NCBI GenBank assembly: GCA_024685135.1
Contig: JAIKWA010000130.1
Location: 1-64,000 of the forward strand
DNA: 64,000 nt
Origin: Saccharofermentans sp.
GTDB lineage: Bacteria > Bacillota > Clostridia > Saccharofermentanales > Saccharofermentanaceae
Direction of reading: 5' to 3'
Under the pieces are notes generated by a model. That model worked only from the letters and a program-made list of their open reading frames with translations, ran no database searches and was not told the origin of the DNA. Below are positions 39,530-50,138 of the stretch, one piece after another (position 1 is the first letter of the stretch; the number at the start of each line of letters is the position of its first letter). The translations under genes were made by a program, and so were the position numbers.

Positions 39530-39567
39530 GAGGGCTTCATCGCATGATGAAGCCCTTTGGGTTTTTT
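39530..39567 (+). terminator. Intrinsic terminator after pgi
   Basis: GGGCTTCATC-GCAT-GATGAAGCCC followed by TTTGGGTTTTTT. Confidence 0.85.
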
Positions 39568-39583
39568 GAGGTATAATCTTGTC

Positions 39584-40483
39584 ATGAACAAGATATTCAA
39601 GCAGTGGGTGATCCCTTTATTATTGATAACCATAGGCTCAGTTCTTGCGGCATTTGCCCTTGAAGAGTTCCTTGTGCCTTTTACGATCTTAGACGGCGGC
39701 ATCGTCGGTATCTCGATGATCATAAGTCAGCTCGTAAAGATCCCCCTGGGGCTCCTTACGATAATCTTAAATGTACCTTTCCTCTTTATCGGCTACAAGA
39801 GGCTCGGCCGCAGGTTCCTTCTTAAAGCGGTCTATGCGCAGATCATATTCTCGGTATTCCTCGGCGTCTTCGAAGACTTAAAGCCCGTAACCGAGCAGGA
39901 GATATTGGTCGTTGTATTCGGCGGTCTGCTCCTCGGCATAGGCGTCGGCCTTATCTTAAGATACGGTGCCTGCCTTGACGGCACGGAGATCGTTGCGATG
40001 CTCCTAAGCCACCACACGGAATTCTCGGTAGGGCAGATAGTGCTCTTCTTCAACATAATCATATACGGCGCTGCAGGTTTCCTCTTCGGCGCAGACAGGG
40101 CCCTTTATTCGCTCCTCACATACTTCATCACATCCAAGATCATCGATATCGTCGAAAACGGTATGGAGCAGGGTAAGTCCGTCATGATCATCACGGACCA
40201 CGGCGAGGAGATAGCAAACAAGATATATTCCCAGCTCGGCAGGACATGCACCAGCATGGAGGGCAAGGGACTTGTAAGCAACGGCAGGAAGACCGTACTC
40301 TACTGCGTCATAACCAGGGTGGAAGTCCCTGCCATAAAGAAGATCATCAGCGATGCCGACGTATCGGCCTTTGTCACCATATCAGACATATCAGAGATCG
40401 TCGGATCTCACATAAAGCGCAAAAAAAGTACCGCTGCAAAACCTGCAGCGGCACATAGATCTCAAAGATCAGTTAAGAAGTGA
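39584..40483 (+). CDS. YitT-family membrane protein (DUF161/DUF2179)
   Basis: ILDGGIVGISMIISQL, LRYGACLDGTEIVAMLLS, C-term DUF2179-like KTVLYCVITRVEVPAIKKIISDADVSAFVTISDISEIVG. Confidence 0.92.
   Translation: MNKIFKQWVIPLLLITIGSVLAAFALEEFLVPFTILDGGIVGISMIISQLVKIPLGLLTIILNVPFLFIGYKRLGRRFLLKAVYAQIIFSVFLGVFEDLKPVTEQEILVVVFGGLLLGIGVGLILRYGACLDGTEIVAMLLSHHTEFSVGQIVLFFNIIIYGAAGFLFGADRALYSLLTYFITSKIIDIVENGMEQGKSVMIITDHGEEIANKIYSQLGRTCTSMEGKGLVSNGRKTVLYCVITRVEVPAIKKIISDADVSAFVTISDISEIVGSHIKRKKSTAAKPAAAHRSQRSVKK
40418..40451 (-). terminator. Candidate leuS terminator inside the yitT-like 3' coding end
   Basis: Minus strand CCGCTGCA-GGTTT-TGCAGCGG then TACTTTTTTT, ~33 nt past the leuS stop. Confidence 0.65.
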
Positions 40484-42961
40484 TCACTTTGCAACGATGT
40501 TTGCAAGTCTTCCCTTAACGTAGATGAACTTGACGATATTTCTTCCTGCAAGAGCACCTTCGAGTCTTGAGTCAGCCTTGACGATGGCTTCAACATCAGC
40601 CTGCTCTGCATTTGAAGGGATATCGAGCTTGAACTGTACCTTACCGTTGATCTGAACGGCGATCTCGATCTCATCCTTTACGAGAGCGGAAGCGTCAGCC
40701 TCAGGCCACTTCTGATTGAAGATGGAGTACTCATTGCCTAAAGTCTCGCACCAGAGTTCCTCTGTGAAGTGAGGAGCAAAAGGTGAGATGACGAGGAGCA
40801 AGGTCTCTACTGCCTTACGGTAGAAGGAGAGCTTGTAGTCAGGTGTCTGTGAGTACTTTGTGATAGCGTTGAGAAGCTCCATGGATCTTGCAATCGCAGT
40901 ATTGAACTGGAACTTGTCGATATCTGTCGTAGCACTCTTGATCGTGTTGTTGATAACGAAGTTAAGATCCTTATCAGCGGATGTAAGCTCTGAAGGAACC
41001 TCTGATACGGAAGACTTTGCAGCCTCACCTACAGAGTATTCGATCCTTCTGAGGAACTTAACGATAGCCTCAAGTCCCTTGTCTGCCCACGGACCACCGT
41101 CGATATAAGCAAACCCGAATGCAAGATATGTCCTGAATACATCTGAACCGTACTTGCTGATATAGTCGTCAGGTGCAACAGTGTTGCCTCTGGACTTACT
41201 CATCTTCTGTCCGTCAGGTCCGAGGATTACGCCCTGGTGTACGAGGCTTGTGAAGGGCTCGTCGAAGTCGAGGAGACCCATATCTCTCATTGCCTTTGTG
41301 AAGAATCTTGCATAGAGAAGGTGCATGCATGCGTGCTCAGCGCCGCCTACGTACTTGTCTACGGGGCAGATGGTATCGATCTTTGCCTTATCGAATATCT
41401 TCTCGCTGTTGTTGTTATCCGGATATCTGAACTGATACCAGGAAGAGTCAACGAAGGTATCCATTGTATCGGGATCTCTTCTTGCATCGCCGCCGCACTT
41501 GGGGCACTTGCAGTTCATGAAGCTCTCGCACTTTGCAAGAGGGCTCTCACCGTCAGGTGTGAACTCAACATCGTAAGGAAGCACTACGGGGAGGTCTTCT
41601 TCGGGTACGGGTACAACGCCGCAAGCAGGGCAGTGGATCATCGGGATAGGTGTACCCCAATAACGCTGTCTTGAGATGAGCCAGTCACGGAGTCTGTAGT
41701 TGATCTTCCACTCTCCCATGCCGATCGAAGCGAGCTTCTCGACGATAGCCTTCTGAGCTTCGTGCATCTCCATGCCGTCAAATTCGCCGGAGTTTACAAG
41801 GTAACCCTTCTTCTCGCAGTAGGGGAGCTCGTCGTCAGTTCCCTTCTCGGACTGGATTACTCTTATGATATCGAGACCGTACTTATGTGCGAAGTCAAAG
41901 TCTCTGTCATCATGTGAAGGAACTGCCATAACTACGCCTGTACCGTAGCCTGCAACTACATAGTCTGCAGCCCAGATCGGAACCTTACGTCCGTTTAACG
42001 GGTGGATAGCATAAGCACCTGTGAATACGCCGGTCTTCTCACGTGTTGTGGACATACGGTCGATCTCTGTGATCTTTGCTGTCTGGCGCTTGTATTCTTC
42101 AACAGCTTCCTTGTTGTCTTCTGTCGTAAGCTTTGCACAGAGCTCTGACTCGGGTGCGATAACGACATATGTGATACCCATGAACGTATCTACACGTGTC
42201 GTGAATACCTCGAGCTTAACGGGAGTGCCGTCTTCGTTTGTAAGACGCTCGCCGTCCTTCTCGACATAGAGTGCAACCTGGGCACCCTCGGATCTGCCGA
42301 TCCAGTTTGTCTGGAGCTTCTTTGTCTTCTCGGGCCAGTCGAGCTTCGGAAGATCGTCCAAGAGCTCCTGTGCATAATCAGTGATCTTGAAGAACCACTG
42401 TGTCATGTTCTTGTGAACTACCTCAGAGCCGCATCTCTCGCACTCGCCGTCGATTACCTGCTCGTTTGCAAGAACGGTCTTGCAGGAAGGGCACCAGTTA
42501 ACGGGCGCGTTCTTTCTGTAAGCGAGGCCTCTTTTGTAGAGTTCGATGAAGAACCACTGGTTCCACTTATAGTATTCGGGCTCGCAAGTCTTGATCTCGT
42601 AGTCCCAGTCAACGGTAGTACCCATAGCCTGGAGCTGCTTCTCCATTGTTGCGATATTCTTCAATGTTGAATCCTTGGGGTGGATACCTGTCTTAATCGC
42701 ATAGTTCTCGGCAGGGAGACCGAAGGAATCGAAGCCCATCGGATGGAAAACGTTGTATCCCTGCATGCGCTTGAATCTTGACCAAGAATCCGTAAGGGAG
42801 TAATTGTACCAGTGACCTAAGTGAAGGTTCGCACCGGAAGGATATGAGAACATCTCAAGGCAGTATAGCTTCTTACCCTCTGCATTGGGATCGAACTTGT
42901 AAAGGCCTGTCTCGGCCCACTTATCTTGCCATTTCTTGTCTGTCTCAACTGAATAACTCAT
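40484..42961 (-). CDS. leuS: Leucyl-tRNA synthetase
   Basis: [51 protein letters not shown]. Confidence 0.97.
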   Translation of the reverse strand: MSYSVETDKKWQDKWAETGLYKFDPNAEGKKLYCLEMFSYPSGANLHLGHWYNYSLTDSWSRFKRMQGYNVFHPMGFDSFGLPAENYAIKTGIHPKDSTLKNIATMEKQLQAMGTTVDWDYEIKTCEPEYYKWNQWFFIELYKRGLAYRKNAPVNWCPSCKTVLANEQVIDGECERCGSEVVHKNMTQWFFKITDYAQELLDDLPKLDWPEKTKKLQTNWIGRSEGAQVALYVEKDGERLTNEDGTPVKLEVFTTRVDTFMGITYVVIAPESELCAKLTTEDNKEAVEEYKRQTAKITEIDRMSTTREKTGVFTGAYAIHPLNGRKVPIWAADYVVAGYGTGVVMAVPSHDDRDFDFAHKYGLDIIRVIQSEKGTDDELPYCEKKGYLVNSGEFDGMEMHEAQKAIVEKLASIGMGEWKINYRLRDWLISRQRYWGTPIPMIHCPACGVVPVPEEDLPVVLPYDVEFTPDGESPLAKCESFMNCKCPKCGGDARRDPDTMDTFVDSSWYQFRYPDNNNSEKIFDKAKIDTICPVDKYVGGAEHACMHLLYARFFTKAMRDMGLLDFDEPFTSLVHQGVILGPDGQKMSKSRGNTVAPDDYISKYGSDVFRTYLAFGFAYIDGGPWADKGLEAIVKFLRRIEYSVGEAAKSSVSEVPSELTSADKDLNFVINNTIKSATTDIDKFQFNTAIARSMELLNAITKYSQTPDYKLSFYRKAVETLLLVISPFAPHFTEELWCETLGNEYSIFNQKWPEADASALVKDEIEIAVQINGKVQFKLDIPSNAEQADVEAIVKADSRLEGALAGRNIVKFIYVKGRLANIVAK

Positions 42962-43189
42962 CTTAAAGACTCCTTCTAATTAATATAAACACCCAATTTT
43001 ATCACCACAGACATAAAAATTACAGAAGAATTATGCAGTTATATTACAGATTCTTATATTGTGGCTGCAAAATGCCATCCAAGGGACCCGAAGAATAAAT
43101 AATCAGTAAAGCCATTATTAAATTATGGTAAATTGCCTGTTTATTATTTTGTATCATGTTAGAATTCGGGTAAATAAGGAGGGTGATAT

Positions 43190-45463
43190 ATGCGTATTAT
43201 GCTGTCAGTGGTATTTGGCATTATCCTTGTCACACTTACAGTGTGTGGTATATCAGCCGTCCGTACGAAGAAGACGATAGGTTATTCCGTTGCTTTACTC
43301 ATATTAGGTGTTGCAACTCCCGTAATAGGCAATCTGATAATCATCGCGACCGATGTTTCCACGGTAGCGACCATAGGATACTATGTCTATTTCCTTGGTA
43401 TGGATGCTGCGGTATTTTCCACTTGGCGGTTCATGCACCTCTATTGCGAGCTCGGCAAACCAAGGCGTTCTTCGCTCATGATCTTATACACCTGTCTCGG
43501 GCTTGATGTGTTGCAATACATCATCAATCCGTTTATCCACATCGCTTTTGAGGTTGAGCCTATCCTGGTCGAAAAGATGAACTACTACAGTCTCGTGGTC
43601 CATCCCGGTCAGATCTTCCACCGCATAGTATGTTACGGTATCTTCATCGATGTGATGTTTATCGTCGTGGCCAAGCTCATAAGATCCGAGAGGATATATG
43701 CCGAGAAGTTTGTGGTAATGATCCTCTCTATGGTGATCACTGCAGCAGTCGAGACATACTACATATTCTCTAAGCACCCTCTGGATGCATCTATGATAGG
43801 TTTTGGTGTCTTCGGCATCCTCGTATATGTCTTCGCGCTGCATTACAGACCGATGAAGCTTCTCGATAAGCTCCTTGCGAGTATGGCTTCTGATATGCCG
43901 GAGGCTCTTTTCTTCTTTGATGTGGCAGGCACCTGTATCTGGATCAACGATCCTGCAAGAAAACTTGTAGGCATCGCAGATAATGATTTCAGCAATGTAA
44001 AAGCCGATCTTGAGTTCTTATACGACGGCATCGATCTTAAGAGCACGGGATGGTCAAGAAGGGTAGTAAACGGCGTCGGAGCTGACGAACAGTATCTGTA
44101 TCTGTCGATGCGCTCCACGGTAGATGAGGAGGGTAAGGTAAACGGTTCTTATCTCAGTATCCGCGACATCACAGAAGATCAGCAAGCGCTCAAGAGCGAG
44201 ATGTACAATGCCACGCACGATTCCCTGACGGATTTCTTCACCAAGGAATATCTTTTCGAGATGATCGATCAGAGACTCAGGAACGATAAGAAGACAGAGT
44301 ACATGATCGCATATATCGAGATCGCAAATCTTAAGATCGTAAGTGATGTATTCGGAAGCAAGTTCGGAGATTACACGGTAAAGAAGGTAGCTGATTTTAT
44401 CCTTGAGAGGATAAATAAGAACTATCTATACGGCAGATATTCAGACGAAGCCTTCGGAGTGCTTATCGATAAGAAGCATTTCGACAAGGAGTCTATCGAG
44501 AAGAGTCTGCTGAACTTTACCGTCAAAGACGATAATATGGAGCATCATATCCTTATCCATTCCGGTATCTACGAGATAGATCCCGAAGAGGAGATCGATG
44601 TCCCGCTCTTCTTTGAGAGTGCGCGCCTTGCGACGACCATGATCAAGGACAACTATAAGGATCTCATAGTGTTCTATGACGATAAGCTCAGGAATGAGAT
44701 CATACACAATCAGATGATCTCCAACCAGTTAAGGGGTGCTATCGAAGCCAGGGATATAAGACCGTATCTTCAGCCTATCGTAGATTCGAGAGGAATGCTC
44801 GCCGGTGCAGAAGCACTCGTCAGGTGGATACACCCGGAAGAAGGCTTCATGAACCCCGGACAGTTTATCCCGGTATTGGAGCGTAACGGGCTTATCTCAG
44901 AGGTCGATAAATATATGTGGAAATGCGCATGCGAGATCCTCGCAGACTGGAAGAGCAGGGGAATAGATGCCTTTATCTCCATCAACATCTCTCCGAGGGA
45001 TTTCTACTACCTTGATGTCGTAACCGAGCTTAAGAATATTGTCGAGCAGGCAGGTATTGATCCCGTTAAGCTCAGAGTCGAGATAACAGAGACTGTCATG
45101 GTTTCCGGAACCATTGATCTCATTAAGATAGTGAACGAGCTTAGAACCTACGGCTTCATCGTCGAGATGGACGATTTCGGAAGCGGTTATTCTTCGCTCA
45201 ATCTCTTAAAGGACATGAATATCGATGTGATAAAGATCGATATGAAATTCCTTCAGGATTCTGAGACCAACCTCAAGGCAGGCTTTATAATCAAGAACAT
45301 AATCAATATGTCTTCCGACCTTAAGATAGATACCTTGACTGAAGGTGTAGAGACAGCCAAGCAGTTCGAGAAACTCTACGATATGGGCTGCAATCTCTAT
45401 CAGGGATACTATTTCTCAAAGCCCAAGCCCTTAGACGAATTCGAGAAGCAGTGGTTCGATTGA
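43190..45463 (+). CDS. 7TM-PAS-degenerate GGDEF-EAL protein (probable c-di-GMP phosphodiesterase)
   Basis: N-term ~7 TM (HisKA_7TM-like); GGDEF-domain core reads GRYSDEAFGV; EAL motif QPIVDSRGMLAGAEALVRW, MDDFGSGYSSLNLLKDMNIDVIKID. Confidence 0.9.
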   Translation: MRIMLSVVFGIILVTLTVCGISAVRTKKTIGYSVALLILGVATPVIGNLIIIATDVSTVATIGYYVYFLGMDAAVFSTWRFMHLYCELGKPRRSSLMILYTCLGLDVLQYIINPFIHIAFEVEPILVEKMNYYSLVVHPGQIFHRIVCYGIFIDVMFIVVAKLIRSERIYAEKFVVMILSMVITAAVETYYIFSKHPLDASMIGFGVFGILVYVFALHYRPMKLLDKLLASMASDMPEALFFFDVAGTCIWINDPARKLVGIADNDFSNVKADLEFLYDGIDLKSTGWSRRVVNGVGADEQYLYLSMRSTVDEEGKVNGSYLSIRDITEDQQALKSEMYNATHDSLTDFFTKEYLFEMIDQRLRNDKKTEYMIAYIEIANLKIVSDVFGSKFGDYTVKKVADFILERINKNYLYGRYSDEAFGVLIDKKHFDKESIEKSLLNFTVKDDNMEHHILIHSGIYEIDPEEEIDVPLFFESARLATTMIKDNYKDLIVFYDDKLRNEIIHNQMISNQLRGAIEARDIRPYLQPIVDSRGMLAGAEALVRWIHPEEGFMNPGQFIPVLERNGLISEVDKYMWKCACEILADWKSRGIDAFISINISPRDFYYLDVVTELKNIVEQAGIDPVKLRVEITETVMVSGTIDLIKIVNELRTYGFIVEMDDFGSGYSSLNLLKDMNIDVIKIDMKFLQDSETNLKAGFIIKNIINMSSDLKIDTLTEGVETAKQFEKLYDMGCNLYQGYYFSKPKPLDEFEKQWFD

Positions 45464-45528
45464 TCGGTTTGTAGGTTTTATACAATTAAGCAAACAGGAC
45501 AGATCAATGTAATTTGTATAATCCGTCA

Positions 45529-45557
45529 TTGACAGCAAATGCGTAATAGCGTAAATT
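45529..45557 (+). promoter_or_regulatory. Promoter of TetR-family gene
   Basis: TTGACA(45529-45534)-N17-TAAATT(45552-45557). Confidence 0.7.
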
Positions 45558-45566
45558 ATCCGTGTA

Positions 45567-45583
45567 ACATAACAGTGTTATGT
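45567..45583. promoter_or_regulatory. Palindromic operator candidate 1
   Basis: ACATAACA-G-TGTTATGT, perfect palindrome at the predicted transcription start. Confidence 0.75.
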
Positions 45584-45598
45584 ATCAAGCGCATTCAG

Positions 45599-46225
45599 GT
45601 GGATAAAGTGACTGCAAAAGACGGCGAGACAAAGAACAGGCTTATAAAGGCCGCAAGGGAAGAGTTCATCAGCAAGGGCTACACGAACGCTTCTTTGCGC
45701 AATATCTGTAAGAATGCCGGCGTCACGACGGGAGCTTTATATTTCTTCTTCAAGGACAAGGACGAACTCTTCGGCGAGATCGTATCAATGCCGCTCTTTG
45801 AGATAGATAGAGTTCTTACCGAACACCAGGCATTTGAGTTTGATACATATCAGGACAGCTACGACGAAGAAGAGAGTGAAGGTCCTGATATGGATGTCTC
45901 CATCCTTATCGTAGAGATCATGTTCAAGTATAAGCAAGAGTGCATCCTGCTCCTTACCCAGGCTGCCGGCTCAAAGTACGAGAACATCAAGGATAAGTTT
46001 GTATCTGAGCTTGAGGCAGGCTATAAGAAGATGGGGCCTCATTTAGAAAAGCTCAACGGATATAACAAGGTCGACGACTATACGCTTCATTACATGACAC
46101 ATATGCAGGTCGAAGCGTTTATCTATCTGCTTACTCACTCAAAGAGCAAGGAGGAAGCCCTCAAGGAATTGCCTTACATCGTAAAGCATATCAGGGGCGG
46201 CTGGTTTGCGGTGTTCAAATCGTAA
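45599..46225 (+). CDS. TetR/AcrR-family transcriptional regulator
   Basis: DGETKNRLIKAAREEFISKGYTNASLRNICKNAGVTTGALYFFFKDKDELF; GTG start (45599 or 45608) inferred because the listed ATG lies upstream of the promoter -10 and operator. Confidence 0.93.
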   Translation: MDKVTAKDGETKNRLIKAAREEFISKGYTNASLRNICKNAGVTTGALYFFFKDKDELFGEIVSMPLFEIDRVLTEHQAFEFDTYQDSYDEEESEGPDMDVSILIVEIMFKYKQECILLLTQAAGSKYENIKDKFVSELEAGYKKMGPHLEKLNGYNKVDDYTLHYMTHMQVEAFIYLLTHSKSKEEALKELPYIVKHIRGGWFAVFKS

Positions 46226-46262
46226 AAAAGATAAGGCATCAAGCCCTATTTTTTTGCCTTCA

Positions 46263-46279
46263 ACATAACGGTGTTATGT
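46263..46279. promoter_or_regulatory. Palindromic operator candidate 2
   Basis: ACATAACGGTGTTATGT, 16/17 identical to the 45567 site. Confidence 0.75.
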
Positions 46280-46320
46280 TAGGCGCATCAAACAGAAAGA
46301 AAAACAATGGAGGATATACA

Positions 46321-47022
46321 ATGTTTATTGAAACTAAGGGACTCAAGAAGAGTTATGGTGAAGGCGGCTCTTACACGGAGGTGTTGAAGGGGATCGATCT
46401 CGGCGTAGCCAAAGGCGAGATGTGCGTTATCCAGGGCACATCAGGTTCAGGTAAATCAACACTTCTTAACTGCATAGGCGGACTCGATACGATAGACTCC
46501 GGAAGCATTGCAGTAGACGGGCTCAAGATCGAGGCTCTCAAGGGTGAGAAGCTGTCTGATTACAGAAGGGATAATCTGGGATTTATATTCCAGTTCTACA
46601 ATCTGGTCCCGAATCTTACGGTAAGGGAGAATATCCAGGTCTGTGAGTATCTGTCCAAGAAACCCTTGAAGATAGATGAACTTCTTACGGTATTAGGGCT
46701 CTCCGAGCACCAGAACAAATTCCCGTCGCAGCTGTCCGGAGGTCAGCAGCAAAGGTGCGCGATCGCAAGAGCACTTATAAAGAATCCCAAGGTGCTTCTT
46801 TGTGATGAGCCTACGGGTGCTCTCGATTCCAAGACTTCAAGGGAGATACTTATTCTTCTTGAACAGGTAAATAAGCAATACGGTACTACGATGCTCATAG
46901 TTACCCATAACAATTCAATCAAGAACATGGTAGATCACGTCATCTATATCAAGGACGGCGAGATACACAAAGATTACAGGAATGAAGTCAAGGTTCCTGC
47001 AAAGGATCTGGAGGATCTTTGA
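46321..47022 (+). CDS. ABC transporter ATP-binding protein (MacB/LolD type)
   Basis: QGTSGSGKSTLLNCIGGLD, SGGQQQRCAIARALIKNPKVLLCDEPTGALDSKTS; ATG 46321 with GGAGG. Confidence 0.96.
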   Translation: MFIETKGLKKSYGEGGSYTEVLKGIDLGVAKGEMCVIQGTSGSGKSTLLNCIGGLDTIDSGSIAVDGLKIEALKGEKLSDYRRDNLGFIFQFYNLVPNLTVRENIQVCEYLSKKPLKIDELLTVLGLSEHQNKFPSQLSGGQQQRCAIARALIKNPKVLLCDEPTGALDSKTSREILILLEQVNKQYGTTMLIVTHNNSIKNMVDHVIYIKDGEIHKDYRNEVKVPAKDLEDL

Positions 47023-47023
47023 T

Positions 47024-50000
47024 ATGGGAGGAATCTTATTCAAAAGGACGCTTCGTGACCTTAAGGCCGGAGCGGCAAGATATATTGCGCTCTCACTTCT
47101 TATTATATTCTCGCTTTATCTCGTTATAAGCCTTATGGGAGCGGCTTATACCATCATAGATAATTCTGAAAGATCCGATAAGGAGCTGGTAACGGAAGAC
47201 GGAGAGTTTACGGTCTTCGTGCCACTTACGGATGAAGAGATAAACGAGCTTACGCAAAAGGGTATAACCGTTGAGGAGATGTTCTCTACTGACTACCGGT
47301 TAAACTCAGATCAGGTTCTGCGAGCCTTTAAGGTAAGAACTCATATAGATCAGATCGGTCTTGTCAGAGGCGAACTGCCTAAGACAGATTCTGAAGCAGT
47401 GCTCGAGAGGAGATTTGCAGAAGAGAACGGTTACGAAGTAGGCGATACCATCGAACTTGCAGGGCAGACTCTTACGATATGCGGTATCGGAGCTACGGCT
47501 GATTACAACAATGTCGTCCGTAATCTCTCAGACAGCGTTGTCTCAAGCAAGGCTTTCGGCACTATCTTCGTAATGCCTGATACTTACGATCAGATGCTCA
47601 GTTCAGGCAATGCGATCGCCAGTGAAGAATACAATTATGCTTATCTTCTTAACGGGGCAATGACGGACAATGAGCTTCGCACTATTCTTGAAGAGAATGA
47701 ATTCGACTTAAGAGATGTAAGAGATGAATACTTCCTCGATTACTGGGAAGAGATGACAGGCAGGAAGGACGAACTCTTAGAAGGTATCGATGAACTATCA
47801 GACGGTGCAAACGAGCTTGCAGACGGAGCTGAGGAATTAGACGACGGTGTCAATGAATTCAGTGACGGAATAACGGAGCTTAGAGACAACATGCCTGATC
47901 TTGTTGACGGCACAAGTGAATTAGACGACGGAGCAGGTGAGCTTGAAGATGGAATAAGGGCTTATACCTCCGGTGTAAACGAAGCGGCAACAGGTGCTTC
48001 CACTTTAAGCGAGGGTGCATCGCAGATCGCTCAGGGCGCATCAACACTTAACTCCGGTGCTCAGGAATACACGGCCGGGCTTTCGCAGTTCTCCAATAGC
48101 GTAACTGCAATGACTCAGAGCCAGGATCCTTATATGGCAGGTGTAGCGGCAAGTCTCAAAGATCCTGTTGATTCTTTAAACAGCGGTTTTGCTCAAATAT
48201 CCGGCGGCATCAGTGAATTGAGCAATGGCTCTGCTGAACTGCAAAACGGTGCAGCTGCTTTGTCTGACGGCTTGGGCACCTTGAGTGATAACAGCTCTGC
48301 ATTGGTAAGCGGCGCAAATGCTCTTCACGACGGTACAAGTGAGCTTGCCGATGCAGCAATTGAACTCTCTGATGGTGTTGATGAACTTTACGACGGCTCA
48401 GAAGAATTAAGAGACGGAACAGGTGAGCTTGCTGACGGTGCAAGGGAACTTGCTGACGGCGTATCCGAGTTCTCAGATGAGGCAAACGACCTGATCGACG
48501 AAGTGTTCAACATCAAGACAAGGAATCTTCGCATGTTCCTTCCTGTATGCGACAACCCGAGGATCGGTGCGGCTGCAGACGATGTCGTTAATACACTGTC
48601 TGCAAGCATAATATTCGGCATTCTTCTTGTTATGCTCTTCGCATATGTCATATCGGTATTTGTAGTACATAACATCGATTCGGACAGTGCTGTCATCGGA
48701 GCTCTGTACTCGATGGGATTAAAGAGACGAACCTTGACTCTTTCTTATGTGGCGATTCCGGTCCTGGTATGCTTTGTATCCGGCGTGATAGGGCTCCTTG
48801 TTGCAACATTGACTCCTTTTGGTATCGCAATGCAAATGCAGGATACGCTAAGCTACTATTCGATGCCTGATGTCAAAGTCACATTGTCACCGGTCCTTTA
48901 TGTATACGGGCTTGTAGTACCTCCGGTAACGGCCTTTATCGTCAATGTTCTTGTAATAAGGAGCCGCCTTAAGAAGACACCTCTGGCTCTCCTCAAAAAT
49001 GAGAGGAAGGTCTCACGCGGCAAAGATCTGAAGATAAAGAGACTTAAGTTTATCGACATGTTCCGTATCCGCCAGATGTTAAGGGAGGGCAGAAGTGCGC
49101 TTACGGTATTGTTCGGGCTTTTCCTGTGTCTTCTTATCGCTTTTCTTGCAATCGAGGTCAATGTCTATTGTTCAAGGGTAAAAACAGACTTTGTGGATTA
49201 TACGAACTTTGAATACATGTACACTTACAAGTATCCGACGGAAGAAGTTCCCGAAGGAGGATACGAGGCTGTAGTTGAAAGCTTCAAGAAGGAGATCTAC
49301 GGATATTCTTTCGATGTGGCAGTAGTGGGTATCACAGAGGATAATCCTTTCTTCGATACGGGAGACCTTCCTGATAACAACACTGATGTCGTAATCGGTA
49401 GCGCGATGGCCTATAAATATGATCTTGAAGTAGGTGATGAATTCACGCTTGAAGATAGCAGCAATGACAGACTTTATGCCTTCAGAGTAGAACGGATCGT
49501 AGATTTTGCGGCATCTTTCATGATATTCATGGATATAGATGAGTGCCGTGAGCTCTTCGGAGAAGATGACGATTACTTTAATGCTGTATTCTCAGATCAC
49601 GCTCTCGATATAGACAGTGGCCGTCTGTATTCGACGCTCTCAAAGTCTGACATAGAGAAGACTGCAGGAATATTTGTAAACCAGATGAGCGCCATGATAA
49701 TAGCAATGTCCGTAACACCGGCGGTAATATTTGTCGTAGTGCTCTATCTTATGCTCAAGATGATGCTCGACAGATCATCATTTAACATCTCGCTCGTAAA
49801 GATCTTCGGCTTCAGGAACAAGGAAGTAAGGCAGATGTATCTTGACGGAAACTTCTACATCGTGGCGTTGGGATCCCTCATAGCTATCCCTTTGTGTAAG
49901 GCCATAATGGATTATATCTATCCGAGATATATGGTAAACAATGTCGGTGTTGGTGTGGACAGCTCATATTCGATGTCGATGTATGCGGTCATATTCGCAG

Positions 50001-50092
50001 TGATATTGATCTTGTATCTGATCATCAGTTCTGTTCTCGTAGGAAGGATAAAGAAGATCGATCCTACTGAGGTGCTCAAAAACAGAGAATAA
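47024..50092 (+). CDS. FtsX-type ABC transporter permease with long heptad-repeat extracytoplasmic insertion
   Basis: TM segments at both ends and middle; ELSDGANELADGAEELDDGVNEFSDG... YhgE-like repeats; ALLKNERKVSRGKDLKIKRLKFIDMFRIRQMLRE; ATG 47024. Confidence 0.9.
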   Translation: MGGILFKRTLRDLKAGAARYIALSLLIIFSLYLVISLMGAAYTIIDNSERSDKELVTEDGEFTVFVPLTDEEINELTQKGITVEEMFSTDYRLNSDQVLRAFKVRTHIDQIGLVRGELPKTDSEAVLERRFAEENGYEVGDTIELAGQTLTICGIGATADYNNVVRNLSDSVVSSKAFGTIFVMPDTYDQMLSSGNAIASEEYNYAYLLNGAMTDNELRTILEENEFDLRDVRDEYFLDYWEEMTGRKDELLEGIDELSDGANELADGAEELDDGVNEFSDGITELRDNMPDLVDGTSELDDGAGELEDGIRAYTSGVNEAATGASTLSEGASQIAQGASTLNSGAQEYTAGLSQFSNSVTAMTQSQDPYMAGVAASLKDPVDSLNSGFAQISGGISELSNGSAELQNGAAALSDGLGTLSDNSSALVSGANALHDGTSELADAAIELSDGVDELYDGSEELRDGTGELADGARELADGVSEFSDEANDLIDEVFNIKTRNLRMFLPVCDNPRIGAAADDVVNTLSASIIFGILLVMLFAYVISVFVVHNIDSDSAVIGALYSMGLKRRTLTLSYVAIPVLVCFVSGVIGLLVATLTPFGIAMQMQDTLSYYSMPDVKVTLSPVLYVYGLVVPPVTAFIVNVLVIRSRLKKTPLALLKNERKVSRGKDLKIKRLKFIDMFRIRQMLREGRSALTVLFGLFLCLLIAFLAIEVNVYCSRVKTDFVDYTNFEYMYTYKYPTEEVPEGGYEAVVESFKKEIYGYSFDVAVVGITEDNPFFDTGDLPDNNTDVVIGSAMAYKYDLEVGDEFTLEDSSNDRLYAFRVERIVDFAASFMIFMDIDECRELFGEDDDYFNAVFSDHALDIDSGRLYSTLSKSDIEKTAGIFVNQMSAMIIAMSVTPAVIFVVVLYLMLKMMLDRSSFNISLVKIFGFRNKEVRQMYLDGNFYIVALGSLIAIPLCKAIMDYIYPRYMVNNVGVGVDSSYSMSMYAVIFAVILILYLIISSVLVGRIKKIDPTEVLKNRE

Positions 50093-50109
50093 AGGAATAA
50101 GCGGTATCC

Positions 50110-50138
50110 TTGACAAGTTAGCGACCACTAACTATATT
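50110..50138 (+). promoter_or_regulatory. Promoter of HMA-domain gene
   Basis: TTGACA(50110-50115)-N17-TATATT(50133-50138). Confidence 0.8.

Noticed and set aside
41237-41674. Plus-strand ORF inside leuS
   Set aside because: Antisense to a well-conserved leuS coding region; no RBS or family signal.
47770-48490. Repetitive DNA in the ABC permease gene considered as a CRISPR or noncoding repeat
   Set aside because: Degenerate 21-bp periodicity keeps the reading frame and encodes heptad repeats; no spacers.
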